Source: Sphingorhabdus sp. EL138 (GTDB lineage: Bacteria > Pseudomonadota > Alphaproteobacteria > Sphingomonadales > Sphingomonadaceae). From it: a stretch of 64,000 bases of DNA. Under the pieces are notes generated by a model. It did not search any database. It saw nothing but the letters and a program-made list of their open reading frames with translations, and was not told the DNA's origin. This document shows positions 18,417 to 27,547 of the stretch, piece after piece (the stretch's first letter is position 1; each line of letters starts with the position of its first letter). Location: NCBI RefSeq assembly GCF_945862485.1, contig NZ_CAMAYF010000002.1, positions 62,001-126,000 of the forward strand. The letters run 5' to 3'. Both the position numbers and the translations under genes were made by a program.

Positions 18417-18531
18417 GCACAATTGCGAATTTGGCTTCATTCGTGTAAAAGTAATGTAGCTAAGTTATGAATTTGAACGCTCGGCGTACGGCGATGCTTG
18501 GCATAACGATAAATATAAACGGATAATCACA
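18417..18531 (+). promoter_or_regulatory. ntrX-hfq intergenic region
   Basis: 115 bases that should hold the hfq promoter. An A/T-rich stretch (ATAAATATAAAC, near 18510) lies just before the start, with only a weak ribosome binding site. I see no terminator hairpin after ntrX, so read-through from the ntr genes into hfq is possible. Confidence 0.35.
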
Positions 18532-19029
18532 ATGACTGAAAAAAATAACGGACTCCAAGACCTCTTTCTGAACTCCCTCAGAAAATCGAAGACCCCTGTG
18601 ACTATCTTTTTGGTCAAAGGCGTAAAGCTTCAAGGTGTTGTAACGTGGTTTGACAACTTCTCGGTGCTGTTGCGCCGCGATGGCATGTCGCAGCTCGTTT
18701 ATAAGCATTCCATATCGACCATTATGCCGTCGATGTCGCCGGACCGCTCTTTATTCGATGATATGATGACGCGCACCACGCATAGGCCAGGGATGCTGCA
18801 GGAAGTTTTTCTCCACGCCATGTGCGACAAGAATGAATCGGTTACGACGTTTCTGGTGAATGGTGTGATGCTGCAAGGCGCGATTGTCGCTTATGATCTT
18901 TTTTCAGTCATGCTGGAGCGTGATGGTACGACGCAGCTTGTGTATAAGCATGCCATATCCACCATCCAGCCAGCGCACCCTGTGAACCTTGCGGATTATA
19001 ATCAGGGCGTCGACGAGAGCGATATTTGA
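18532..19029 (+). CDS. hfq: Tandem-duplicated Hfq (two Sm domains in one chain)
   Basis: RNA chaperone with two complete Hfq cores in 165 residues, about twice the usual length. Copy 1 spans about 8-66, from [20 protein letters not shown] through YKHSISTI. Copy 2 spans about 87-146, from LQEVFLHAM through YKHAISTI. Both keep the Sm1 segment (V..FLV.GV.LQG) and the Sm2 (F/Y)KH(A/S) motif that binds uridine-rich RNA. The rim-type basic residues after the first helix (RKSK) occur only in copy 1; copy 2 has CDKNE there. Three chains could form the usual six-domain ring. The stop overlaps the hflX start (TTGA). Confidence 0.95.
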   Translation: MTEKNNGLQDLFLNSLRKSKTPVTIFLVKGVKLQGVVTWFDNFSVLLRRDGMSQLVYKHSISTIMPSMSPDRSLFDDMMTRTTHRPGMLQEVFLHAMCDKNESVTTFLVNGVMLQGAIVAYDLFSVMLERDGTTQLVYKHAISTIQPAHPVNLADYNQGVDESDI

Positions 19030-20336
19030 GCGGTTTCGAACGCAGCGAAACGGACGAGTTCGCGCGTGGTGCGCGGGCCTTGGTCATCTATCCTGAACTG
19101 CCGGGACGGGCCTCTGTGGGTCCGGAGGCGCGCCTTGCCGAAGCTGAAGGTCTTGCTCTTGCCATTGGCTTGAATGTTGTCCGTAAAAAGCATTATCGGG
19201 TGCGTTCACCGCGCGCCGTGACGCTGCTCGGTGGTGGCCAAGTTGAAGAAATAGCCGAAATGGGCCATGATCTTGAGGCAGACCTTCTGATTGTGGATGC
19301 TTCGCTGACGGCTATTCAGCAACGTAATCTCGAAGAACGTACCGGACTGAAGACGATTGACCGGACAGGGCTTATTCTAGAAATTTTTGGCGAACGCGCG
19401 GCCACGGCCGAAGGACGGCTGCAGGTAGAGTTGGCACATCTTGATTACCAAGCGGGGCGCTTAGTTCGCAGCTGGACTCACTTGGAGCGGCAGCGCGGTG
19501 GTTTCGGCTTTCTGGGCGGTCCAGGTGAAACGCAGATTGAGGCTGACCGTCGGATGATCCGGGACCGCATGGCGCGGTTGCGGCGCGAATTGGAAGAAGT
19601 GAAAAGGACCCGTTCTTTACATCGCGCGCGGCGTAAACGCGCACCGTGGCCGGTGATCGCGTTGGTTGGCTATACGAACGCGGGTAAGTCGACTCTATTC
19701 AATCGGTTGACACGTGCGACCGTCCTTGCCGAAGATATGTTGTTCGCGACATTAGACCCAACGATGCGGCAAATCACGCTACCGGGGGTGGAAAAGGCAA
19801 TATTGTCCGACACGGTTGGTTTTGTTTCGGACCTGCCAACGCAATTGATCGCCGCGTTTCGCGCGACATTGGAAGAGGTTATATCGGCTGACATCATCGT
19901 CCATGTGCGCGACATTTCTCATCCCGAGAGCGATGCGCAGCGTGAGGATGTGTTGCAGATTTTGCGAGATCTGGGCGTGCTGGATGATGAGCAGGATGCT
20001 AATCAGCCTCGCATGGTTGAAATATGGAACAAGCTGGATCTTTTGAATGATGATCGACGGGCGGAACTAGCTGGTATGGCTGCGCGCGATGACAATATCT
20101 TGATGATATCGGCCGAGACAGGTGAGGGCATTGATGCCTTCAAAGCCGAGCTCACGGCGCTGATTGCCAAGGGAAATGATCTACGCACCGTCAAGTTGCG
20201 TACAGATAATGGCGCGGCGTTAGCATGGTTACATGGGCGCGGCGTGGTGAGCCGGCAATATATTGACGGTGACATGGTCTCGGTCGATGTATCATTAAGC
20301 CGCCATTTATGGGGCCAGTTCGAAAAGCAGTTCTAA
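19026..20336 (+). CDS. hflX: GTPase HflX
   Basis: Ribosome-associated GTPase (436 residues) involved in rescuing or splitting stalled or heat-damaged ribosomes. The N-terminal nucleotide-binding-like domain is followed by a coiled linker ([21 protein letters not shown]). The G domain has G1 GYTNAGKST (215-223), G3 DTVGF and G4 NKLD. The start is a TTG whose last two bases overlap the hfq stop, giving coupling to hfq as in the hfq-hflX order of many proteobacteria. Convergent with mazG, 36 bases between stops. Confidence 0.95.
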   Translation: MSGFERSETDEFARGARALVIYPELPGRASVGPEARLAEAEGLALAIGLNVVRKKHYRVRSPRAVTLLGGGQVEEIAEMGHDLEADLLIVDASLTAIQQRNLEERTGLKTIDRTGLILEIFGERAATAEGRLQVELAHLDYQAGRLVRSWTHLERQRGGFGFLGGPGETQIEADRRMIRDRMARLRRELEEVKRTRSLHRARRKRAPWPVIALVGYTNAGKSTLFNRLTRATVLAEDMLFATLDPTMRQITLPGVEKAILSDTVGFVSDLPTQLIAAFRATLEEVISADIIVHVRDISHPESDAQREDVLQILRDLGVLDDEQDANQPRMVEIWNKLDLLNDDRRAELAGMAARDDNILMISAETGEGIDAFKAELTALIAKGNDLRTVKLRTDNGAALAWLHGRGVVSRQYIDGDMVSVDVSLSRHLWGQFEKQF

Positions 20337-20372
20337 AAACAACGGGAGCAGGGCGAAACTGAAGCCTGAGCC

Positions 20373-21137
20373 TTAATTTTGCTCTTTTGCTTTGCTTTGC
20401 TGCCAAAGCTCCTCTTTTGCATCAAGTGACAAACCCGCAAAAGCGTCGCCGGCAGACATTTCCATGCCGCGAAACCGCCGTTCGAACTTGGCACTTGCTT
20501 GCCTCAGCGCTTGTTCGGCGTCCACCTTGTGAAAACGTGTGAAATTGACCACAGCGAATAGCAGATCGCCTAATTCTTCCATTACATGCTCGGCTGAAGA
20601 AGCGTTTTCAACTTCTTCTAATTCCTCAATTATTTTATCACGTGCGCCGGATTGATCTGGCCAATCAAAACCGGTGCGTGCGGCGCGTTTTTGAATTTTT
20701 TGGGCGCGCAATAACGCGGGAAGGGCGAGAGCCACACCAGCCAAAGCGCTGCTATCCTCATCGCCGCTGCGTTCGGCGGCCTTGATGGTTTCCCAATTGT
20801 CAGGCACTTCATGGCTAGCGGTGGTTGCATCGCCAAACACATGCGGATGGCGGCGCACCATTTTGTCGCAAATGCCATTCACGACGTCCTGAATATCGAA
20901 AACACCTAATTCGCTTGCCATTTGGCTGTGAAATACAACCTGAAGCAGTAGATCACCGAGCTCGTCTTTTAGCGCGTCCAGATCATTTCGCTCGATTGCA
21001 TCGGCAACCTCATATGCCTCTTCAATGGTGTAAGGTGCAATCGTCGTAAAGTTTTGTTCAATATCCCAGGGACAACCCGTTTCACGATCACGCAGGCGCG
21101 CCATGATATCCGTTAAGGGGGTAATATCTGCGCTCAT
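20373..21137 (-). CDS. mazG: Nucleoside triphosphate pyrophosphohydrolase MazG
   Basis: House-cleaning enzyme that hydrolyses (d)NTPs to monophosphates and pyrophosphate. It has 254 residues with two MazG folds. The first carries GCPWDIEQNFTTIAPYTIEEAYEVADAI followed by LKDELGDLLLQVVFHSQMA, holding the EExxE/ELGD metal-binding acids. The second carries EELGDLLFAVVNFTRF. The start is ATG at 21135-21137, and an A/T-rich inverted repeat lies just upstream. Confidence 0.95.
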   Translation of the reverse strand: MSADITPLTDIMARLRDRETGCPWDIEQNFTTIAPYTIEEAYEVADAIERNDLDALKDELGDLLLQVVFHSQMASELGVFDIQDVVNGICDKMVRRHPHVFGDATTASHEVPDNWETIKAAERSGDEDSSALAGVALALPALLRAQKIQKRAARTGFDWPDQSGARDKIIEELEEVENASSAEHVMEELGDLLFAVVNFTRFHKVDAEQALRQASAKFERRFRGMEMSAGDAFAGLSLDAKEELWQQSKAKEQN

Positions 21138-21160
21138 CAGTTCACCATATCAATAAGTTC

Positions 21161-21193
21161 GATAATATATATTATGTTAAATAATATATTATC
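21161..21193. promoter_or_regulatory. A/T-rich inverted repeat upstream of mazG
   Basis: GATAATATAT (21161-21170) and ATATATTATC (21184-21193) form a perfect 10-bp inverted repeat with a 13-base spacer. It sits 24 bases upstream of the mazG start and 35 bases past the retropepsin stop on the same strand. It could be a promoter/operator for mazG; the stem is too A/T-rich for a convincing terminator. Confidence 0.35.
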
Positions 21194-21227
21194 AGCTTTG
21201 TGTGCCGGTACAAATCGGCGCGGATTT

Positions 21228-21824
21228 TCATGGTTGAAGTATCATCATATTACCTTCCACGCGCCAACTTTCCATATTATTCAGGAAGTTCATCCCCAGC
21301 AAGTTAACGTCGCCAAAACTCTCCGACACCACCACCGGATGATTTTCTATTATGTGCGGCCCTATAGTCAATAACTTCACATTGGCACGCTTGGCGGCTA
21401 CTCGGCCGTTTGCGGTGCTGAGTATGATTGGATAGCCGTTGGCTTCAACGCCGACTTCTCTCGCTGTGGTTGCATTGATGGCTGTCATCGTCGCGCCACT
21501 GTCCACCATGAAGCGAACAGGCTTGTTATTTATGTCGACTAAAAGCCAATAATGCCCATCGTCTTGTCGGCGTAACTGTATTGCTTCGCCGCTAATGCTT
21601 TGTCCGGCGGTGCCAGAAATGTCTGCTTTCACGCGTTCCCAAATGCCGATAAATTCAAAGCGGAAGCTAAAAATGGCGAACAAGGCCGCAAAAATGGCGA
21701 TCCAAGCTAGGCCGGCCTTGGCAACATAGCCCAAGGGTAAGCGCCGCGCCGCGAGCGAACTGACAAGCAGCAATATGCAAATAACGCCCCAAATCAGCGA
21801 TGGGCCGTCTTCCATGATGTTCAT
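21228..21824 (-). CDS. Membrane-anchored clan AA aspartic protease (TIGR02281-type)
   Basis: A 198-residue retropepsin-like protein. Two hydrophobic helices (about 10-25 and 35-55) anchor it. The soluble part carries the single catalytic motif FMVDSGATMTAI with Asp108 and a later hydrophobic NLLGMNFLNNM strand, as in single-lobed dimeric retropepsins. Alphaproteobacteria commonly carry this family; its substrates are unknown. The start overlaps the tatD stop by four bases, making it the last gene of the tmk-holB-metG-tatD series. Confidence 0.88.
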   Translation of the reverse strand: MNIMEDGPSLIWGVICILLLVSSLAARRLPLGYVAKAGLAWIAIFAALFAIFSFRFEFIGIWERVKADISGTAGQSISGEAIQLRRQDDGHYWLLVDINNKPVRFMVDSGATMTAINATTAREVGVEANGYPIILSTANGRVAAKRANVKLLTIGPHIIENHPVVVSESFGDVNLLGMNFLNNMESWRVEGNMMILQP

Positions 21825-22597
21825 CGACGCGCCTTCATAAACAGGTCATAGAAATTGTCTGAAGTCTGTTGTGCTAGCGTTTCGGACGAAACGCCACGTA
21901 ATGTCGCAACAAAGCGCGCGGTATCGGCGACAAAGGCTGGCTCACCTGTTCTGCCACGATGCGGTATCGGTGCCAAAAATGGGGCATCGGTTTCCACCAA
22001 TAAGCGATCCGCAGGTAACCATTTGGCCACATCCTGAATGTCTTGGGCATTCTTAAAGGTCACAATACCCGACAGCGAGATATACAGGCCCAAATCCAGG
22101 GCAATGCGCGCAAATTCGGCACTGGCCGTGAAGCAATGAATAACGCCGGTGAACGCCCCTTCCCGCATTTCCTCAGTCAGTATCGACGCCGTATCTGCTT
22201 CCGCATCGCGGGTGTGAATGATGATCGGTAGGCCCGTTTGCCGCGCCGCCTTGATATGTTCGCGAAACCCAGTGCCTTGCTGTGCCCGGTCACTTTTGTC
22301 ATAATAATAATCGAGGCCCGTCTCGCCTATGGCGACAACACGCGGATGGGCTGACTTTGCAACAAGTTTCGCGCAATCCATGCCGACATGCTGATCGGCT
22401 TCATGCGGGTGAATACCGACAGATGCCCACACATCGCTTTCTTGTTCTGCAAGGCCAATGACATCATCCCACTCGCGCTCACGCGTTGAAATGTTGAGCA
22501 TCGCCGAAACCCCACTGTCCCGCGCGCGCGCAAGTATTTCGGCCTGTTGTTCGACCAAGCCCTTGTAATTGAGGTGGCAGTGGGAATCGACGAACAT
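21821..22597 (-). CDS. tatD: TatD-family metal-dependent hydrolase
   Basis: TIM-barrel nuclease/hydrolase of 258 residues. The start chosen at 22595-22597 begins MFVDSHCHLNYKG, so the first metal motif HxH lies at residues 6-8. A longer in-frame extension inside metG is rejected. Other motifs: AIGETGLDYYYD (Glu, Asp), IIHTRDAEADT (His), GVIHCFTAS (His) and LVETDAPFLAP (Asp). Its ATG overlaps the metG stop by one base (TGATG), so translation is coupled. Confidence 0.94.
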   Translation of the reverse strand: MFVDSHCHLNYKGLVEQQAEILARARDSGVSAMLNISTREREWDDVIGLAEQESDVWASVGIHPHEADQHVGMDCAKLVAKSAHPRVVAIGETGLDYYYDKSDRAQQGTGFREHIKAARQTGLPIIIHTRDAEADTASILTEEMREGAFTGVIHCFTASAEFARIALDLGLYISLSGIVTFKNAQDIQDVAKWLPADRLLVETDAPFLAPIPHRGRTGEPAFVADTARFVATLRGVSSETLAQQTSDNFYDLFMKARR

Positions 22598-24165
22598 CAG
22601 GCGGAAGCCCCCTCCTCCGCCGGCAATTCTAGCCGAGGAAACAGCCCCTGTGGCTGGGCAATTTGGAAACCGCCTTCGGCCAAGGGCGAGTACCAATGTG
22701 ATCCGGCACGCGTATAGTTCCGAACATCATCGGGCACACCCATTTGATCAAGCAGCTTAGCGGCCGATCCGGGAATGAATGGCTGCACGGCTATAGCCAA
22801 CTGCGCAATGCAAATGAACAACGTCGCCAACACCGTTTCCATCCGCTCGGGATCGGTTTTTTTCAGCGCCCATGGGGCCTGCACGTCGACATAGGCATTA
22901 CATGCAAACACGGCCTGCATCCAAACCTCTAAAGCCTGCGACATAGCGAGGTCTTCAAAATGGGAAGGAATTTCGGTCGAAACGACATTACCTACCAATT
23001 CCAACAACGCTTGATCATCGGCATGATGGCCATGTATTGCAGGAAGATAGCCTTCGCAGTTTTTGAAAATCAGCGACAAGGTCCGCTGCGCCAGATTGCC
23101 AAAACTATTCGCCAAATCAGCATTTACGCGCGTGATAATGGCCTCTGGGCTATAGCTGCCATCCTGCCCAAAGCTGACTTCGCGCAGCAGGAAATAGCGC
23201 AAGGCATCGACGCCAAACAACTCAGCCAGTTCCATCGGGTCTACCACATTGCCTAAAGATTTTGACATTTTCTCGCCGCGTGACAGCAGAAAGCCGTGGC
23301 CAAACACCATTTTTGGCAAGGGCAAGCCTGCCGACATCAGGAAGGCGGGCCAATATACGGTATGAAACCGGACAATGTCTTTGCCGATGATATGGACGCT
23401 AGCGGGCCAGAATTTGCGCCACTCTTCGGTGTCATCTGGAAATCCAATTGCGGAGATATAGGTGGTCAGCGCATCAAGCCAGACGTACATGACATGGTTC
23501 TCGCTGCCCGGAACCTTGACCCCCCAGTCAAAACTGGTGCGTGAAACAGATAAGTCCTTTAACCCGCCTTCGACAAATTTCACTGTCTCATTTTTTCGGC
23601 TGTCGGGGCGGATGAATTCCGGATTGGCGGCGTAATAATCCAACAAGGGCTGTTCATATTTGGAGAGCCGGAAAAACCAGCTTTCTTCGACGGTCCATTC
23701 AACGGGCGTACCTTGGGGGGAAAGCTTCTGCCCCCCTTCCCCTTCGGTGAGCTCGGTTTCGTCATAATAAGCTTCATCGCGGACAGAGTACCAACCTTCA
23801 TAGCGGTCTAGATAGAGATCTCCACTCGCTTCAAGCCGTTTCCAAATCGCCTGGCTCGCTTTGTGATGATTATCGGCTGTCGTCCTGCAGAAATGGTCAG
23901 CAGAAATATCAAGAGTTGCGCACATTTGTCTGAAATAAGATGACATTTCGTCTGCAAGATCGCGCGTTTCTTTGCCCAATCCACGTGCCGTCTGGTCCAT
24001 TTTTAGGCCATGTTCGTCCGTACCCGTAACGAAACAGACTTCGCGGCCATTCAGCCTCTGAAAACGTGCAATCGCGTCGGTGGCGATTGCCTCATAAGCA
24101 TGGCCGATATGCGGCTTCCCATTGGGATATGCGATTGCGGTGGTGATATAGAAAGGTTCGGACAT
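22597..24165 (-). CDS. metG: Methionyl-tRNA synthetase
   Basis: Class I aminoacyl-tRNA synthetase, 522 residues. HIGH at 19-22 and KMSKS at 299-303, with VTGTDEHG and WLDALTTYISA typical of MetRS. No C-terminal tRNA-binding extension follows the anticodon-binding helical domain. The connective peptide lacks the cysteines of the zinc-knuckle form. The gene follows holB by 18 bases. Confidence 0.97.
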   Translation of the reverse strand: MSEPFYITTAIAYPNGKPHIGHAYEAIATDAIARFQRLNGREVCFVTGTDEHGLKMDQTARGLGKETRDLADEMSSYFRQMCATLDISADHFCRTTADNHHKASQAIWKRLEASGDLYLDRYEGWYSVRDEAYYDETELTEGEGGQKLSPQGTPVEWTVEESWFFRLSKYEQPLLDYYAANPEFIRPDSRKNETVKFVEGGLKDLSVSRTSFDWGVKVPGSENHVMYVWLDALTTYISAIGFPDDTEEWRKFWPASVHIIGKDIVRFHTVYWPAFLMSAGLPLPKMVFGHGFLLSRGEKMSKSLGNVVDPMELAELFGVDALRYFLLREVSFGQDGSYSPEAIITRVNADLANSFGNLAQRTLSLIFKNCEGYLPAIHGHHADDQALLELVGNVVSTEIPSHFEDLAMSQALEVWMQAVFACNAYVDVQAPWALKKTDPERMETVLATLFICIAQLAIAVQPFIPGSAAKLLDQMGVPDDVRNYTRAGSHWYSPLAEGGFQIAQPQGLFPRLELPAEEGASA

Positions 24166-24183
24166 AGATACTCTTAATATTTC

Positions 24184-25149
24184 TTATGGGCGCGCTGTAT
24201 GCGCTTGAATTGATGCCAGCAAGCTTCCCATTTGGAAGACAACGCTTTGCTTATCTAGACTTAAGGCGATAGCGCGCGCGGCAAGCCCGCTTGCTGATTC
24301 CCAGGCAGCTACACCATTGCTTGCCTGCGTGGTATCCAACTCCCGCGTATATTCTGCAATCAAGGACGGCGCGCGGCGCAAGAAAGCCTCATAACGCGGC
24401 TGCGCAGCCTTTAATGCTAATGTGTCCGCTAAACCATTGCGCAATGCATTGTCGCGGTCGCCTGTGCGCACAATAGCCATCATGGCGTCTTCAATCTCGC
24501 TTAGATCAAGACCCAGAAAATCAAGTGCTTGCCCCGGTGTCCCATTGCCCAAGCGGATTAGTGCTTGTAGTTCATCCGCACCGACCTCTGGTGCCGCGCG
24601 TTGCAATATGTGGGCCATGTTGGCGTCATCCAATGCCTCAAACCGCAGGATCTGGCAGCGCGACCGAATGGTCGGCAGCAACCGGTCGCTGGCATGGCTG
24701 ATGAGAAAGAAAAAGGTGCCAACGGGCGGCTCCTCCAGCGACTTGAGTAATGCGTTGGCCCCGCCGCGCTCCAAGTCGTCCGCGGCGTCGATGATGATCG
24801 CGCGCCGATTGCTCAAACCGGGACGGGTGGTCAGCGATTGCTGAAGCCCGCGAATTTGATCGACGGTGATGCTACGTTTGAATTCGGTTGCCTCATCGAT
24901 GACTTCATCTTCCTTCAACGGCTCTTTAGGTAGCCGCTTTACAGATAAAATATCGGGATGCGATCCGCGCGCAATCATGCTTTCATAGGCATTTTCGGGG
25001 TCAACCAGCTTAGTCGCGGCTCGCAATGCAAAGGCAGACTTGCCGATGCCGCGGGGCCCAGACAAAATCCAGCCATGGTGGATTTTTCCACTGTCGCAAG
25101 CGGTCGCGAACTGCCGCCATGCTTTATCATGTCCGACATAATCGTTCAT
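24184..25149 (-). CDS. holB: DNA polymerase III delta' subunit
   Basis: Clamp-loader subunit (321 residues). AAA+ features: P-loop-like GPRGIGKS (31-38), IIDAADDLERGGANALLKSLEEPP for Walker B and sensor region, and SDRLLPTIRSRC with the SRC motif. The C-terminal helical collar region is present. The start overlaps the tmk stop by four bases, the usual tmk-holB arrangement. Confidence 0.94.
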   Translation of the reverse strand: MNDYVGHDKAWRQFATACDSGKIHHGWILSGPRGIGKSAFALRAATKLVDPENAYESMIARGSHPDILSVKRLPKEPLKEDEVIDEATEFKRSITVDQIRGLQQSLTTRPGLSNRRAIIIDAADDLERGGANALLKSLEEPPVGTFFFLISHASDRLLPTIRSRCQILRFEALDDANMAHILQRAAPEVGADELQALIRLGNGTPGQALDFLGLDLSEIEDAMMAIVRTGDRDNALRNGLADTLALKAAQPRYEAFLRRAPSLIAEYTRELDTTQASNGVAAWESASGLAARAIALSLDKQSVVFQMGSLLASIQAHTARP

Positions 25150-25793
25150 GCAGGTTCCAACAGATCGCTAATTTCAGTCAGTAACCGCGCGGTTACCGCA
25201 TCTGCTGCACCTGACGCATCTACAAGGCGCACGCGCGGTTCTCGTTCGGCAAAGCTTACAAAAGCCATATCGACGTCCGAATGGAATATCTCTGTACGGC
25301 CCTGAATGCGGTCGGGCTGGTTCTGGTCGCGTGCCGCCGCGCGGCTTGCGGCTTCTTTGGTGTCCAACCGCAATATTAAGGTCCGGTCGGGTAACATACC
25401 TCGGCTGCCGATCTGATGGAGTGTCATAATGTCTGTATCGGACAGGCCGGAACCTACACCCTGATAGGCGCGACTACTGTCGATAAACCGGTCGGAAATA
25501 ACCCACTTTCCGCTGGCCAAGGCTGGCTCAATGAGCCGCTCGACATGGTCGCTACGCGCGGCCGCGAAAAGCAATGCCTCGGCACGCGGCATCCACCGTT
25601 CTGCGCTTCCGCCAAGCACCAACTGTCTTATGATTTCTGCGCCCTCGGTGCCACCGGGTTCGCGCGTTACTATAACTTCAAATCTCTGTTGTGTGATGAA
25701 TGCGGCAAGTGCCGCAATCTGAGTCGACTTGCCAACCCCCTCGCCGCCTTCAATGGATATAAAACGGCCGCGTACGGTCACAGGCGCACCCAT
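25146..25793 (-). CDS. tmk: Thymidylate kinase
   Basis: Phosphorylates dTMP to dTDP. The 215-residue protein has P-loop GGEGVGKST at about 16-24, REPGGTEGAE, SDRFIDSSRAYQG (DR motif) and a LID region rich in arginines (KEAASRAAARDQNQPDRIQ). First gene of the tmk-holB-metG-tatD operon; its promoter should lie in the 140 bases between it and the lytic transglycosylase gene, where I see no other gene. Confidence 0.96.
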   Translation of the reverse strand: MGAPVTVRGRFISIEGGEGVGKSTQIAALAAFITQQRFEVIVTREPGGTEGAEIIRQLVLGGSAERWMPRAEALLFAAARSDHVERLIEPALASGKWVISDRFIDSSRAYQGVGSGLSDTDIMTLHQIGSRGMLPDRTLILRLDTKEAASRAAARDQNQPDRIQGRTEIFHSDVDMAFVSFAEREPRVRLVDASGAADAVTARLLTEISDLLEPA

Positions 25794-25933
25794 ATTGGTT
25801 GGATAATCACAGTATCAGGCATAAAATAACTGTTCCGTCGTGACATAACGCGAATGGCAGGCCATTTGCTCTTGCTATCCGATAGGCGAATTCAATGGCC
25901 GCGTATAGCGGCGCGCAGAAACCATTCCAAAAC

Positions 25934-27004
25934 CTAATTGCGCACTTCATCCGCTAACAATCCAACCGAAAGCGCATAGAAATTCGAACAGTTATAATCG
26001 AGTATCACGCGGTAATTCCCGCCGATGAGATAGGCCGTATTCCCGGCGCCATCGGGCTCAATCAAAGTCGCCATCATATTGTCATTCGGCCAAAAGCCCC
26101 GCTGCGGTGTTATGCCCAATTGTCGCCATTCGGCGATTGTGTGCCATTGGCTATGCCGCGCAAAGACGCGTGGACATCTCGGCGATGTCATCTGCGATCG
26201 CATGATGCCCCGATTAAATGTCTCAGGCACATTGACGGCAAATCCCCAATCCTCGCCACGTCGCCACCCGGCATTGACGAAATAATTGGCGATGGAGGTC
26301 ATCGCATCGACTTCGCTGCGCCAAATATCGGCATAGCCGTCACCGTCGCCATCCCGCGCAAGGCGCAAATATACAGATGGCAGAAATTGAGGCTTACCGA
26401 GTGCCCCTGCCCAGCTTCCGGTTATTGCATATTGTGGCACGCCTTTGTCGATCATTTTGAGTGCCGCGATCAACTCGCCCTCAAACAATGCGCGGCGCCG
26501 TCCTTCATACGCCAAAGAGGCTAAGGCTTCAGGTGCGTTGAAATTACCCATGACGGATCCATAATTGGTCTCATGTCCGTAAATGGCGATCATAATCTCT
26601 TCAGGTACGCCCGTCTCATCCTCAATGCGCTTAAGCAAAGGGCGAAGCTCTGCATATTTGGCGCGGCCCCGGCTGATCCGCGATGCATCAACATGCCGCG
26701 TCTTATAAGGTGCAAAATTGGGCACGGGCGCGCTGGACGCCCCTTCCGGTTGTTGCCGGTCAAGCCGAACCACGCGGTCATTATAACTAATCGACGGCAA
26801 CACGCGGTCGAGTGTTGCTTGTGTCACACCCTCTCGCAGAGCGCGTTGCCGTACTTGTGATAAATAGGAGCGGAAATCACCTGCCTGCGCGGCGACGTCT
26901 TCCGTAGCGCTTGGTCCTACATCCTGTGCCACACACGCCGTGCCCACCACCGAAGCACTCGCACACATCGCCATCGTCATCATGATTTTACGGTAAAAGC
27001 GCAC
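25934..27004 (-). CDS. Lytic murein transglycosylase (MltB-like)
   Basis: Periplasmic peptidoglycan-cleaving enzyme. A GTG start at 27002-27004 is chosen because AAGGGGG lies just upstream on the coding strand and the product then opens with a signal peptide (MRFYRKIMMTMAMCASASVV); the ATG at 27118 would put junk before it. The 356-residue product has the catalytic glutamate in YGHETNYGSVMGNF, SWAGALGKPQFLPSVY and GDGDGYADIWRSEVDAMTSIANYF, all typical of the SLT_2/MltB fold. No peptidoglycan-binding repeat is obvious at the C-terminus. Confidence 0.92.
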   Translation of the reverse strand: MRFYRKIMMTMAMCASASVVGTACVAQDVGPSATEDVAAQAGDFRSYLSQVRQRALREGVTQATLDRVLPSISYNDRVVRLDRQQPEGASSAPVPNFAPYKTRHVDASRISRGRAKYAELRPLLKRIEDETGVPEEIMIAIYGHETNYGSVMGNFNAPEALASLAYEGRRRALFEGELIAALKMIDKGVPQYAITGSWAGALGKPQFLPSVYLRLARDGDGDGYADIWRSEVDAMTSIANYFVNAGWRRGEDWGFAVNVPETFNRGIMRSQMTSPRCPRVFARHSQWHTIAEWRQLGITPQRGFWPNDNMMATLIEPDGAGNTAYLIGGNYRVILDYNCSNFYALSVGLLADEVRN

Positions 27005-27166
27005 TGGACCCCCTTTTGTTGGATTGTCACATAGTGCCACAACCCATTCAAGCTGTGAATTGTTTTGGTCCCGACAGACAACCATTTCATCGTGCGCATT
27101 TATAAAAGCGCACATCATCTAAGCTTGCCATCCCAAACCGCACTGGCTAGGGGACGCATCGTAAGA

Positions 27167-27256
27167 GGACAGGTGGCCGAGTGGTTTAAGGCAACGGTCT
27201 TGAAAACCGTCGTGGGTGGAAGCTCACCGTGGGTTCGAATCCCACCCTGTCCGCCA
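27167..27256 (+). tRNA. tRNA-Ser (anticodon UGA)
   Basis: Complete type II tRNA. Acceptor arms are GGACAGG (27167-27173) and CCTGTCC (27246-27252), with discriminator G and an encoded CCA ending at 27256. The anticodon stem ACGGT/ACCGT (27194-27198, 27206-27210) encloses loop CTTGAAA, giving anticodon TGA at 27201-27203. A long variable arm and the T-arm GGGTTCGAATCCC follow. It marks the edge between the housekeeping block and the catabolic region. Confidence 0.97.
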
Positions 27257-27547
27257 CTATCTCTTCCGGAAAAATCAGTGCGATCTAGGGAAGTGCTAAA
27301 TCCTTTATAGAACCGACATTATTGAACTCCGCTGGCTTCAACGGACTAGACCCCGATCGGTAATGCGTTTAAGGCAATTTGCGAGCATTGGGCGCTGACA
27401 AAAAAGTAAGCCCAGCACAGGGTTACTCGTTAGCAACGGACCTCTAGCGCCGGGCGACATAGTCTGCCGCCCGGATATAAATCTTGGCATAAGCTGAAGG
27501 CGTCGATTGCGATCACCGACGCCTTTAGATCAGGATGCCACCAAGTT
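27257..27547. other. Intergenic region with two hairpins after tRNA-Ser
   Basis: No convincing gene. Two stem-loops are visible: CCGGGCG/CGCCCGG (27450-27456 with 27468-27474) and a stronger 9-bp stem AAGGCGTCG/CGACGCCTT (27497-27505 with 27517-27525). The second lies about 22 bases past the stop of the minus-strand crotonase gene and may end its transcript, though no T-run follows. I see no attachment-site duplication of the tRNA 3' end here. Confidence 0.5.

Noticed and set aside
27167..27547. tRNA-linked integration site for the catabolic region
   Set aside because: No integrase gene and no direct repeat of the tRNA 3' end is visible within the window.
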